A stretch of DNA of 64,000 nt from Norana najaformis (lineage: Eukaryota; Annelida; Clitellata; Crassiclitellata; Hormogastridae): positions 8,857,306-8,921,305 of the forward strand of contig OZ029921.1 in NCBI GenBank assembly GCA_964023275.1, written 5' to 3'. Under the pieces are notes generated by a model. The model was not told the DNA's origin. It worked only from the letters and a program-made list of their open reading frames with translations, and did no database searches. Position numbers and translations under genes: made by a program. This document shows positions 1 through 10,600 of the stretch, piece by piece; within the stretch, counting starts at the first letter, position 1, and the number at the start of each line of letters is the position of its first letter.

Positions 1-1
1 G

Positions 2-667
2 GCCCAAGATACTACAGGAATTCTATCTATTTCAAGTTCAGCCGTTATTGTTAATCAGTTAGAATGGCGACTTAAAAATAGTGAATTTCCAAGTAGTACC
101 TCAGAAGGAACCAAAGAAACGGAAGCACGTGATACTTCAGACATATTTCACATGTCTCCAACACAAATGTCAGAATATTCTGAAGAAGTCATAAAGTACA
201 TTGGTGGTTTTGTTGCCAGAAAAGTTTGTCGACTTATCCATTGTACAGTTTGCTGTGGTGCAGTAACTGATGACACAGCCACATGTTTACTAGTAGATAA
301 GAAGAGTCGTGGCTATCTCTTAATGCCATCTACAGATGTAATCACAATCTGCAGAATAACAGAGAAATTTGTGAGACAAGCAGTTTCTGGAGGATGTAAG
401 TTCCTGAAGGACTTTATGAAGAAAGTGCCAACTATGAAACTGTCAATTAGAAAACTTTTGACTGGAAAACAGCTTTTTGTCAGTCTGCAATCACATATTG
501 AAGATTTGCCGGTGGAGGACAATCACATGATCTTGCTGATTAATTTGATTATTGATTCTTATGCTGATGTCCGGGTTCACCATATCAGTAGTGCAGAAAC
601 AATTCGACTCCAAGGGACCCGAGTTCGAAACAATCTCACAGAACTTATTCTTTTTAAGAATCAGTAG
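2..667 (+). CDS. P-element/THAP9-like transposase, C-terminal fragment
   Basis: One frame is open from base 2 to a TAG at 665-667, so the 5' end lies outside the window. The 221 visible residues resemble the C-terminal part of P-element and THAP9-type transposases. A 'YIGGFVARKV' stretch is followed by paired cysteines (HCTVCCG), then a 'KSRGYLLMPSTDV' stretch and an acidic/hydrophobic helix with 'EKFVRQAV'. These resemble the conserved 'YIaGfv.rkl..C..C' and 'K.rGgL..Ps.dv' blocks of the family. Family role (known): DNA cut-and-paste transposition in the nucleus. The catalytic core and THAP finger would lie upstream. There are no internal stops, so this part is relatively young or was recently active. 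Directly downstream begins a long inverted duplication that includes sequence adjoining the ORF end. The family call is from motif memory only. Confidence 0.6.
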   Translation, partial: AQDTTGILSISSSAVIVNQLEWRLKNSEFPSSTSEGTKETEARDTSDIFHMSPTQMSEYSEEVIKYIGGFVARKVCRLIHCTVCCGAVTDDTATCLLVDKKSRGYLLMPSTDVITICRITEKFVRQAVSGGCKFLKDFMKKVPTMKLSIRKLLTGKQLFVSLQSHIEDLPVEDNHMILLINLIIDSYADVRVHHISSAETIRLQGTRVRNNLTELILFKNQ

Positions 668-1394
668 GTTCAATAAAGCAGACTTAAGTTCGATTACATA
701 TGAAGACTCAGTGGACAATGGTTGTCTACACCTACATCATTGCAAGAAAGACTAAGTCAAGTTATATTTGATTTACTGAAAGAAATTATTTCTTGAAGAT
801 ACAGTTGTTAATTTTGTATGTCATCTCATCAGCACACATAAATGATTTCTATGCTAGCAAGTACAGACCTATAATTAGGTGTACAGTGATTGCATGGTCA
901 TACGAGCAACGTATATGTAAGACATATGACATAGTTTATGCATGTAACCCATGTTACAGTATTACCATCTGTCCATATCACATACAGAAAACATAAAGCC
1001 TATTTGGGAATATTGTCATATAGCTGCATGTGTCCTACCTATGATGCTGTTTGGGGAAAGGCATGCTGTATAATAATTTTACAAATTCACATCCTCATTA
1101 AACTTAGTTGATAACATATAATGTATTGAAATTTTTTTAGTATAACATAAATTTACAGTAGTATTACAGTTTTATTACTATATCCCTACTAGCATGCCCA
1201 TGAACATTTCATTGGACCTAAACACAGGATCCTCATATGGAACCATTTGGGCCCAATAGGTTTGCCCACGCCTATGCATGACTGTCCTGTCTCTCTTCTC
1301 TGCCTGTCTGTCTGTCTCTCTCCTCTCCAATCCGAAACATCTTCCGACGTAACCGTCTAACTGTTTACCCGCCTGGCTCTTGGATCTGACGATT

Positions 1395-1955
1395 CCAGTT
1401 GTATATTTTTATTATGATTTTAAAAGCCTCATTATCTCCATTTCCGCCATTAGCCAAAACATATTGCATTATTAAATTTATTTGTTAAAATATTTGTGTA
1501 CATAAATGTCTCTGTAAAGACGATTCCCAACACGAACTTGCAGTTCTTTTCATGCATTTCCACCGTACAAGGCTGCTTTCTGCCACCCATGACGTCACCG
1601 GCTAAAATTAGATGTTGGCTTCACAAATCTGGTCATATGCTGTATCCAGTGTTATTATATCTATGATCGTATACAGTACACCAACCATAGATATAATAAC
1701 GCTGGATATAGCATACAACCACATTTGCGAAGCCAACATCTAATTTTAGCCGGTGACGTCATGGGTGGCAGAAAGCAGCCTTGTACGGTGGAAATGCATG
1801 AAAAGAACTGCAAGTTGATGTTGGGAATCGTCTTTACAGAGACATTTATGTACACAAATATTTTAACAAATAAATTTACTAATACAATATGTTTTGGCTA
1901 ATGGCGGAAATGGAGATAATGAGGCTTTTAAAATCATAATAAAAATATACAACTG
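1395..1955. repeat. Near-perfect hairpin core (270-bp arms, 20-bp loop)
   Basis: Left arm 1395-1665 and right arm 1686-1955 are reverse complements with only scattered mismatches and one-base indels. The unpaired centre is 1666-1685. Each arm contains a CRE-like octamer TGACGTCA (1590-1597 and 1754-1761). Transcription through this segment from either side would give a long double-stranded RNA hairpin. Confidence 0.9.
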
Positions 1956-1984
1956 GATTCTTAAGATCTAGGAATCAGGCAGGC

Positions 1985-2027
1985 CGACAGTCAGATGGCT
2001 ACGGCAGATGGTGTTTCGGATTGGAGG

Positions 2028-2089
<62 letters not shown>

Positions 2090-2240
2090 GAAAGAGAGAG
2101 AGAGAGAGAGAGATGTGGGGAAGAGAAAAAAGCAGGATAAGATTTTTGGAAAAGTAATGTTTTCAGTTTTGAGTGAAATTGCCAGAGGTGAAGTGTTGGT
2201 GAGTTCTTTTGATGGATCAGATAACTGCTGGCAGGGCTAT
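1985..2240 (-). mobile_element. LINE family A, 3' coding end fragment
   Basis: On the - strand the translation ends 'FHSKLKTLLFQKSYP', then a serine-leucine run encoded by a CT microsatellite, then 'SNPKHHLP' and a stop. The same ending ('FHSKLKTFLFHRSYP', 'SNPKHHPP') closes the LINE relic at 40.3-40.9 kb, so this is the 3' end of the same non-LTR family. It lies in the right arm of the palindrome. The left arm has only a partial counterpart near 1290-1345. Confidence 0.7.
2029..2112. repeat. (AG)n microsatellite
   Basis: Almost uninterrupted AG dinucleotides over about 80 bp. It lies inside the last codons of the LINE A fragment, where the un-expanded copy at 40.33 kb reads as a short purine tract, so the microsatellite expanded within the former ORF. 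Confidence 0.95.
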
Positions 2241-2959
2241 AGTAATAAAACTGTAATATTACTGTGAATTTATAATTTATACTAAGAATAGTTTCAACAT
2301 GCACACACACGCACAGTAAACTAATTTTAATATGAATTTTTAAAATTATGAATTTGTGTCAAGTTGACATGCCTTTCCCCCAACAGCATCATATGTAGGG
2401 CGCATGTAGCTATATGACAGTATTCGCAGATAGGCTTCATATTTCCTGTATATGGTATGGAAGGATGGTAACATTGCAACACAGGATTCATATAACCTAG
2501 GGTATGTCATATATCTTACATATGACGTTGCTCATGGAATGCTGGAACCGTGCAATCACTGTAGCCTATTTATACCCCTGTACTCTTCAGCATATAAATG
2601 ATTTATGTGTGCTCGTGAGATGACATACAAAATTAGCTGTGTCTTCAATAAATAATTTTTCCAATAAATGAAACATATTACCTTGCTTACCATTATATTA
2701 ACACTGCCCATGTTCTTGCTCCTTACCAAAGCTGCACAGTGCATCGCTGAGATCTGATCTATTTTTGAACTTGGTTCAATCAAGTCCATTGAATTTACCT
2801 GGTTTCTGGTACTGCTTCTTCAATTCAGTCATATGTGCTATTGCTCTATGATACAAATACTATTTTTTCTGTCCTGCCTTTATACCTGCTTCTGTTGCTT
2901 CTTTTGGCAGGTGATATTAAAATAAATTCTGAACCACAGTCTGGATATTGGTCGATTAA

Positions 2960-5640
2960 ACATTTTCTCTCTTTGAAATAAAGCTGTAGCCCTACATAAT
3001 TTTCCTGGTGACTGATGAGCATTCCTTCCATATACTTGCTCTTAAATTAGTCTTAATGAGACTTGGCTTCAACCAAATGATAATATGTTGGCATTTATTT
3101 CTGATCTCACTCGGCTAACCTTCACTATCCTAAATGAACTTTGGTGCTGTAGTAAATGTGGGGGGCTTGATTTTCTTTCCAAGTCATATCTCCCACTGAA
3201 TAGATTCGCTTTTGCTTATTCCAGCACCAAAGTCATTCGAGAACCTGGCTGTCATTCATTTCTGGCAACAAACAGGTATTGCTTGTGAATATTTGTAATC
3301 CACCTTCCCTCTCTTTCACTTAATTTCTTTGTGAATTTCAGTCACTACTTGAATATGTGATTTTCTCTTCTTCTGAAAAAGTTATTATGGGTGACTTTAC
3401 TATTCGTCTTGATGTAACCAGTCATTGTTCTTTAGCTGTTTTGATATGTTGAAAGGGTTTGACATGAAAGAGCTCATTACATTTCCAACACAAAACAAAG
3501 GTCATACCCTGGATATCCTCATATATTGTTCTGAGTCAAAATCACTTCATTCTGCTACTCCTGTTGAATCATATCTTTCAGAATATACGACCATCCCAAA
3601 ACCTGACTTCCCATTTAAAGTGCCTCCAAATTACCAAATTGTTACATTTTATCCTTGGCATAAAATCAATTTTAACTGAAGCAAGATATCTTGGCATCTT
3701 CATTATGGTTATGTTGCACAAACGGCTAAAGACTGCCTTCGCAGTTCTACTCTGCTTTAATTGAGTCCCTTGTCAGACAGAACTAAGAGAATAGTAGAGT
3801 ACACCCCACACCCTTGGTTGAACTCCACCAATTCTAAAGCCAGGCGTCGCAGAAGTAGTTAGAGTGTTGATTCGCCACTCTTGCCTTCCCTCAGACCACA
3901 CTAGGTTTAGGCAACTGTTCAAACAAGTGCAAAAACTTCTCATCTGCCAAACCTGCATATTTAACTAATTTAATTACTGAAAGTTCTGTATCACCAAAAA
4001 CTTATTGGATGTCTTTAAATATGTTACTACATAGAGAGAAGTTAAATTTATTCTCTGCTGTGTTATCTGCTACCCAAGAGCTTGCCAGTAAATTCGTTAT
4101 ATTCTCTGCAAATAAAATTTCTGTTATTAGGCTAAAATTTGTTGGTTATTCGGTATGTGATAAATTTCTTCATCCTAATTCTTCACCTCCTGTCTTAGAT
4201 TTCTTTCAACCAACAACTTTTGCAGACATTCAGAGACTTGCTTTCTTCATGTAACAAAAGCAGTTTTCTTGATACCATTTCTGCATCTCTTGAAAGAGTG
4301 CTTTGATCAATTTCTCATTGAATGAGGGTTCCTTCCCATCTGCTATTAATCATGTCTTAGTTCATCATCCTCTGCTAATTACAGACCAAACTCAACTTTT
4401 CATTTTTTATCAAAAATTCTTGAATGGATAGTTGCGAATCATTTGCAAACTCATCTGTCATCCAACTTATGAATATCCCCTTTCAGTCTGCATACCGTAA
4501 GTTTCGTTCAACAGGATCTGCCCTTCTTGTTCATAATGACACCATGTGTTCTGTGGATAAGGGCAGGATGACATCACTTGTTCTTCTTGATTGTCTACTG
4601 CTTTTGATACTATGGACGATTCTGTTTTGCATCATCTCCAGCACTCGTTTTGGGTTTCTGGTCCCGTCCTACATTGGTTTACTACTTGTCTTTATCCACA
4701 CACGCAATCAGTATTTTTAAGTGGTAATTAGTAGTCTAGTGCTTTGTTGACATATGATGTCCCTTAGGATTCTACGCTTGGCCCTCTTTGTTTACACCAC
4801 ACCAGTGGTACACTGCATGATGATCCTTCAACTGGATATCATTTCTGTGCCGATGATACTCAAGTTTACATTTCTTTTGACAATTTGTCTTATGACTTGT
4901 CTGTGCAGTTGTTGTCCACTCCCTTTGAGCAGGTGCAGTCTTGGATGGCAATTAATAAACTGAATTTCTCCCACTGGGCATTCCACAGCAACTTAGGAAG
5001 TCTGAGTGGCTTAAATCTTTAAAGCTGGTCGCTCAGTTGTTCATCTGGCTGATGCTGCTCATAACTTGGGCATTGTTTTTGATTCCACTGTCTCTCATCG
5101 ACTATGTAAATGGTATTTGTAAGTCTTCGTACACATCGGCTATATTCATGACATATGCAGAATTAGTTGTTATATCACAATGTCTTCAAGGATATCTCTT
5201 GTAAACTCGTTGGTCTCTAATCGCATTGATTACTGTAACTTGCTTTTTACTAGTATCACAAAGTCAAACATGCAGAAACTCCAAAGAGTCCAGAACTCTT
5301 TGCTAGAGTTATAAGTAGCATGTCAAAATGTGAGCACATAAACCCTGTACATAAATTTCTACACTGGCTTCCTGTTCAGCAACGAATTTGTTTCAAATGA
5401 GGGCTTATAGTTTATAAAACATTGAACTCTGGCCAACCACAATACTTAAAACCAGTCCTCTTTCCCACATTTATCTGCATTAAAAAGGTAATCTGATTGT
5501 ATTTTTCAGGTGATATCTAAGACTACAACTGGGCTTGGTGAAAGAAGGGTTTTTTAGATTTTGTAACTTTCTTACTGTCTTCCTGCATCTGTTCTTTCTG
5601 TTCAGTCCCTTGTGTCATTTTGGTCTCACGTTAAGACTCA
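2960..5640 (+). mobile_element. Degenerate LINE (family B), endonuclease plus reverse transcriptase
   Basis: A frame-shifted non-LTR retrotransposon on the + strand. Recognisable in order: endonuclease pieces ('ETWLQPNDN' near 3060, 'VIMGDFTIRLD' at 3381-3413, 'TFPTQNKGHTLDILI' near 3480); reverse transcriptase pieces ('FQSAYRKFRSTGSALL' near 4480, 'TSLVLLD' near 4570, a degraded YADD region near 4850); then the C-terminal 'RLDYCNLLF' region near 5220 and the final 'LGERR...SFWSHVKT' block at about 5535-5635. This order is that of CR1/L2/Jockey-type LINE ORF2. Many stops and frameshifts make it inactive. The 5' end is truncated or unrecognisable before about 2960. The 3' end runs directly into an AG/GACA microsatellite. 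Confidence 0.75.
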
Positions 5641-5849
5641 AAAAGAGAGAGCGAGAGACAGACAGACAGACAGAAAGACACACAGAGAGGCATATTCACC
5701 CGTCCTGTTGTCTCTCCATCCGTCCGTCCATCCCTACCTCCCTCTGCCTTTCAGTGTAAGGACTGAGAGACAGAGGCGAGAGAGGGAGGGAGGAAGAGAA
5801 GAAGCAGATTAAGAAAGACATAATTCCAGTGATAACATCGATTACGGCG

Positions 5850-5919
<70 letters not shown>
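5640..5919. repeat. AG/GACA tract and (CT)n microsatellite
   Basis: A GAGA/GACA-rich tract lies at about 5640-5690, a purine tract at 5760-5800 and a pure (CT)n run at about 5853-5919. No gene is visible between them. The first tract starts exactly where the LINE B ORF would be finishing. Confidence 0.9.
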
Positions 5920-5922
<3 letters not shown>

Positions 5923-6330
5923 GTGCTAATCTGTTCTGTGAACTGAACGCGTAGTCGGCGTGTCTGTTTCATTAGTTATCAGCGATTGACCGTTTCTCTC
6001 ACCGTCTGTATGTCCGTCAGTGCCGTTGCTCGGACGGAAGTGGCGTAGATCGTCTGACCGAATAATTCGGCCCATCGCTCAATCCTACAAAACAGACGAC
6101 GACGACGCATTGATTTCGGATAATCACTCCGCATTATTTAAATGTGTTCGCCTTCTAGGGACTGGTAGGAGGACGAGGAAGGGGTAGGAAAGGAAGGAGC
6201 AGTTGGTGGAGGAGGGTCGATAACATGGGAAGAGCTGGAAGAGAAGGAGGATTCCTTTGTAGCCGGCACCGAGGGCTACAACAGTGTTTTCTGCTTTATC
6301 ACGTATCTCCTAAGAAGGCTTACGAAGGTC
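5920..6330. other. Unassigned spacer
   Basis: No gene recognised. Contains a purine-rich stretch at 6165-6255 that shares the string 'catgggaagagctgga' with the purine block at 11.64 kb. Confidence 0.5.
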
Positions 6331-6930
6331 AATGAGGCCTGAGCTTAACTGCATAGGACACAGAGTCTAATAGTGTGGCCCAAAACATCTCCGAAGGACA
6401 GCAAACTTGCACGAGACCCCCCCCCCCCCAAGGTCCTGACATCTGCGATGGCTTTGCATGGTCAATGAAGACCACAACATGTGAAAAGCCTTCAACGATA
6501 GCCCAGTGAGGACCCCCTACGTGCCTACAAGCCTTCAAAGGCCTTTATAAAGATCCCAACATGTCTGCGGCGGCTTTGGAAGGCCATTGAAGACCACAAC
6601 ATGTCTGAAAAGCCCTTGAAAGCCAGTGAAGACCCATATAATCCTGCAAAGACCTTGGAAAGCCTATGAAGATCCCAACATGTCTGCCGCTGAAGACCTT
6701 ATAATCCTGCATAAGCTTTGGAGGTCCAATGTAGATCACGACATGTCTGTGATTGCCTAGGACGGTCAGTGAGGACCTCAAAATGTCTGCAAAGAACTTG
6801 CAAGGCCAATGAAGATCACCACATGCCTTTGCGATTGAAGAACTTTGCATGCCTGTAAAGGTCTTAGAAGGCCACTGGAGGGCACTGATAGCTTCTACAT
6901 GCCTCTGAAAACCTAAGGCTGTACCTGGGC
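6330..6930. repeat. Degenerate ~40-bp minisatellite
   Basis: Diverged copies of a unit containing 'aagaccacaacatgtctg' followed by 'aaagcc...ggaaggcc' recur roughly every 40 bp (anchor 'acatgtctg' or variants near 6475, 6560, 6598, 6676, 6739, 6781, 6826 and 6897). The open frames here on the - strand are by-products of the repeat. A C9-10 homopolymer sits at about 6419-6429. Confidence 0.7.
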
Positions 6931-7117
6931 TATCACCTAGTTTTTGCACTGGTAGCTTCTTGCCACATAGATGGCTGTAGTGCAGTTTCTAACCATATTG
7001 GGCTTAGGACCGTCTCTTTATTTTACTTAAAGGGAATTTGGATGTGAAAGCCTCTGGCCCACACATCAGTGCACGAAGACGCAGAAAAAGGGAGCAAGAG
7101 GAGGAGAAGCAGCACGG

Positions 7118-7290
7118 AGAGAACGACATGGTGGTCGATTGGCAAAGGGCTCACCATGTAGCATGGAGTGATCAGGTTCGAATCCCCTCAGACGGTCACT
7201 GTAATGGAATCTCATGACGCTCATTGACGTAATGTAATTCAAAATGTTGACTCCACATAAATATAAGAAATAAATACACAAGAAGAAAGG
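7118..7290 (+). mobile_element. tRNA-derived SINE
   Basis: A tRNA-like head contains a good RNA polymerase III B box, GGTTCGAATCCCC near 7173, preceded about 45 bp upstream by an A-box-like region ('ggtggtcgattggcaaagg'). A non-tRNA body follows and ends in an A-rich stretch ('aaatataagaaataaatac'). The acceptor stem does not pair, so it is a SINE and not a working tRNA gene. Confidence 0.6.
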
Positions 7291-7545
7291 ATGAGGAGGA
7301 AAAGAATAAGGAGGAGGAATGTATAATGACAAGGACGACGATGATGATTATGATTATGATTATGAGAATGACGAAGAGGAAAATGAGGAGGAGTAATAAA
7401 TAGAGGCAAAGGGAAGAAAATCAGAGTAAGGGTATTCTGGCGTTACAGGAGCGGTGGGTGAAGGAATGGGCATATAACTATACTTCTATATAATTTTCCT
7501 TTTTATGAGTACAACACATTCCTCTCTCCCTCCTTCCTTCCTTTC
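7291..7545. other. GA-rich spacer
   Basis: Purine-rich degenerate GGA/GAT repeats with no gene evidence. Confidence 0.6.
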
Positions 7546-8690
7546 TACGGAACTTCGCAGACAAGTAGGAGCGAAGTGAACGCTAGATGGCATGGTATAT
7601 ACTTACGACAGCAGAGGCAGAACAATTTCCGCCCTCGTGACGTCCAGCTGGCACCAGAGGAAGTAGACGAGAACTGACAGAACGATGCTCGTCGTCGCCC
7701 TGCCACTCCTCGTCGTCGTTTGAGGCGGTTGCTCCACGGGCCAAGGTCCAAGACGGTCGCCTGGCAACCAGGCCACGTCCATGGCAACACCTGCGTACAG
7801 TGATCGGAGCTAAGCTAATCACTTCTATGGCGACACTTGATCAGCAAGCGACGATGTATTCCCTATGAGTTGCTTTGCTTCCAGCTCTTCCTCCTGCTTC
7901 TGCTGTTCGTAAGTTCGGTGCCACTCGTTGTTTTCGGAGCAATTAATAAATCCGTTTGAGATCAGGGTTTGTTCAGTGGTCTTTGCCGTCGTATCGCAAA
8001 TAACAGCGAGACGACGAAGACGAGAATGAAAAACTAATATCCAGTTTACTCGTTTTCTCCTCTCCTTCTCTGCCTTCTCCTCCTCTTCCCCTCCTCCTTC
8101 TCATGCTCTTCCTCCTCCGCCTGCTTCTGTCGCCCTCATCCGCAACAATCCAGGCCCTGCGTCGACGGACAAGAGCCGAGCGGAGCCGAAGCGAAGTACT
8201 GTGGCGAATGGCAGCAATGGCTACGATTCCAGAGTCGTCTGTTTTCGCTCGGGTGGCTGTAGACATGAGCAGCAGCAGCAGCAACAGCAGCCACAGAAGC
8301 AGTCGATCATCATCCCTCTGCTGTCTCTAGCTCGTCTCAGGCTCAAGAAGCGACTGCAGCGGCCAGGACAAGACGATGACCACCACACACCAGAGCTACG
8401 CATCCATCCAGCAACCGACTGACCGACCGACCGACCGCCCCCTCCCACCAGCTGAGCCAGGCCAGGCCAGGCTCCACCTTGCCAACGCTTTTGCTTCCTG
8501 TTACAGTCGCCGCCGTGTCTCACTGGCCCGTCGGTCTCTGCGACTGCGTCTCTATTTGTCTCTGTCCGTCTGTGTCTTAGTCTTTTTATCTCTGTCTACA
8601 TCTGTCTTTCACTCTGCCCGAGGGCTTTGCTTCTGGCTCAGCAGCACAGAGCTCGACTCAGCCGCACCATCGGACACCGACGCGGACAAA
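7545..8690. other. GC/CpG-rich stretch without a recognised gene
   Basis: This segment is clearly richer in CG dinucleotides than its surroundings (for example 'tcgtcgtcgccctg' near 7690) and has several overlapping open frames on both strands, all low in complexity. A short AGC repeat lies at 8265-8295 and a GACC repeat at about 8420-8440. It could be a promoter-associated island for a gene outside the recognised set. No coding exon can be supported. Confidence 0.4.
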
Positions 8691-8816
8691 GCTTCCAGAG
8701 CTGCAACTGCATTAGGTGCTATCATAGCTGCTTGCTTCAGCTTCAGCTACTGTTACAGCTGCTTCAGATTTTAGCAGCTATGACAGCTTTAGCTGCTGTT
8801 TCAGCTGTTGCCTTCT

Positions 8817-8895
8817 TAGCTAATCTAATCTCAGATAATGACTTCTATAGCGCTGTTATCATGAAGCCCAAGGCACCAATCGATGGTCCCTTCTA
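8817..8895 (-). mobile_element. LINE/SINE 3' tail (TAATC-type), reverse orientation
   Basis: 'ctaatctaatctc' followed by 'gacttctatagcgc' and 'caccaatcgatgg' is the reverse complement of the tail that ends the LINE at 16.8 kb ('ggcgctatagaagttc' then 'ttagattagatta'). Similar modules occur at 10.40, 30.39 and 40.00 kb. Confidence 0.6.
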
Positions 8896-9119
8896 GTGAA
8901 ATCGTAATAAGAAATCACAATCTGTTGGAGAAGACAGGTTGGATCCCGACTTGTCAGAGAAACCGGAAGTTAGGTTACGGTGGGTATGCAATACTATTTG
9001 AAACAGATGAATCCTAATTTTAGACCTGAATGACACCAGAGAACTGACAGAACGAACTGAATAGGACAACGAATTACGGTGGGAACTCCATCTTACTAGC
9101 TGCCATCTCAGTCAGCTGT

Positions 9120-9665
9120 TGCTTAAGTTGCTACAGTTCCAGCTAATGTGTCAGGCTCTGCCTTGGATGTTACTGCCCTAGGTGTCGTCTCGACTTCGAG
9201 TTGCTACTGCTGTAGCTGATGGTTCGGATGTTGTCTTCGCTGGCATTTCAACTGGCAATGCCTTAGCTGCTGTCATAGCTGCCTCCCAACTACTACTGCC
9301 TAATCTGCTATCACGGCTGCGGCTGTGCAGTCCCATAGGCAGCAGCTGTCTTACCTCATACTTCAGCTGCTAATTCAGCTGCTGTCATCTCAGCTGGCAC
9401 CTCAGTTGATCCAGCTGCCACCCCAGTTGCCATCTCAGCTGCCATCCCAGCTGCCGTTTCAGTTGTTCCAGCTGCCACCCCAGTTGCCATCTCAATAACT
9501 ACCCCAGTTGCCATCTCAACAACTACCCCAGTTGCCATCTCTTTTCAGTTGCTCCAGCTGCCACCATAGTTGCCAACTCAGCTACTACCCCAGTTGCCAT
9601 CTCAGCTACTACCCCAGTTGCCATCTCAGCTACTACCCCAGTTGCCACCACAACTGCCATAGTCT
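9120..9665. repeat. AGCTGC-rich minisatellite, 12/24-bp units
   Basis: Repeats of 'cagctgccaccccagttg' type. The distal part (about 9560-9655) is regular, with a 24-bp unit 'agctactaccccagttgc' plus 'catctc' repeated four times. The proximal part is degenerate. The frames translate to Ser/Tyr/Cys/His- or Ala/Thr-rich repeats that I do not regard as genes. Confidence 0.8.
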
Positions 9666-9849
9666 AGCTGTTGTTTTCGTGAAATACTGGTTCAATTTCA
9701 CTCGATCGACGGGAGACGTTTTGCGGAGGAGAGTTTCTGAAAGAATAGAGGGATCGTGATTCTCTGCGCCGGACAAAGAATGCCCACGAAATCAATTTAT
9801 CCATTGATGCATCACCACAGAATGCAACAGCTCCACTCGTTTCAATTAC

Positions 9850-9891
9850 TATATATATATGTGTGTGTATATATATGTATATATATATATA
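9850..9891. repeat. (TA)n/(TG)n microsatellite
   Basis: Alternating TA with a short TG core. Confidence 0.95.
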
Positions 9892-9949
9892 GGCATGCAG
9901 TATATACGTATGTTTATACATAGACCTATTTCACAACATTATAATGTCA

Positions 9950-10080
9950 CGGTGGACGGTAGCTAATGCGTTTGCTATTTATCTACGAAGACGGTGGCCA
10001 GGGTTCGAATCCCGGTGCCTCGTGTAACAGCCATTGATCACTGAAAAATATGTAAGCAAATCTTTAACAAAGGATTCACC
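9950..10080 (+). mobile_element. tRNA-derived SINE head
   Basis: A strong B box, 'gggttcgaatcccgg' near 9997, follows an A-box-like 'ggtagctaatgcgtttg'. The order and spacing are tRNA-like but the anticodon and acceptor stems are poor. A non-tRNA body follows from about 10030. Confidence 0.6.
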
Positions 10081-10169
10081 GGTCGTTGGATTGCTGTTGT
10101 CTTTTCTTATTTTAAACCAAGGACGGCGCTTTTGAAGACTTTTTGAAGGAGCTGTCTAAGAAATTAGTG

Positions 10170-10290
10170 ATTACCTTGCCTTACGTTATTTATATAGCGC
10201 TTGCATGTTCGTGATGCGTTTAAATCGTCTGTACACTGTCTCTGTCGCAAAGCAGTAGCAGTACCTTCAGGTAGTCGAAGTAAAATTTAA
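10170..10290 (-). mobile_element. LINE/SINE 3' tail with 'TATATAGCGC' module
   Basis: 'cttacgttatttatatagcgcttgc' resembles, in the same orientation, the module at 35.40 kb ('acttatatagcgctcttc'). On the - strand it reads as the common GCGCTATATAA-type tail. Confidence 0.5.
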
Positions 10291-10397
10291 AATATGAACG
10301 AGTGAAGTTGACAGTTGCAGGCTCTCGGAGACCGCAGTGGAGGAAGCTATGGAGGCTGACCAGAGGGTAAAGTCTTGTGAACACATAGTTAATTAGT

Positions 10398-10600
10398 AAC
10401 TTCTGTAGCGCCGGTTTCTAATGCGCAAGGCATCAACCGATGGCGCAACAAACACCAAGCCGCAATCAGGTAAATATTCAATATTCACACAAGAAGCCAA
10501 TATTGAAGACGATTCACTGCAGTACTGGGTTGCCGAACAAGGGTCAAACCATTTCCTTGGTCAGCTGAAGCCGAAAACGTTTTTGCTGATTTGAAGTCGA
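10398..10600 (-). mobile_element. LINE family A 3' UTR fragment
   Basis: 'tgtagcgccggtttctaatg', then 'caaggcatcaaccgatggcgca', corresponds to the 3' terminus of the family A LINE at 40.00-40.06 kb in the same orientation. No coding part is kept. Confidence 0.65.

Larger units (their letters stand above)
690..2775. repeat. Long inverted duplication next to the P-like ORF
   Basis: Sequence from about 690 to 1665 recurs in reverse complement from about 1686 to 2775. For example, the block at about 801-868 matches the complement of 2576-2635. Outer parts are diverged and carry indels, while the inner 270 bp are nearly identical. The right arm is longer because of an (AG)n expansion. The outermost homology reaches the sequence just after the transposase stop codon, so both arms seem to contain the same P-like element 3' flank in opposite orientation. 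Confidence 0.75.

Noticed and set aside
6545-6949. 134-codon - strand frame
   Set aside because: Lies completely within the 40-bp minisatellite.
7118-7190. Possible tRNA gene
   Set aside because: Same reasons; ends in an A-rich SINE tail.
7973-8774. Several 100-130 codon frames in the GC-rich stretch
   Set aside because: Arg/Ser-rich low complexity, open on both strands, no family match; kept only as a CpG-rich region.
9950-10025. Possible tRNA gene
   Set aside because: A and B boxes are present but acceptor and anticodon stems do not pair and a SINE-like body follows.
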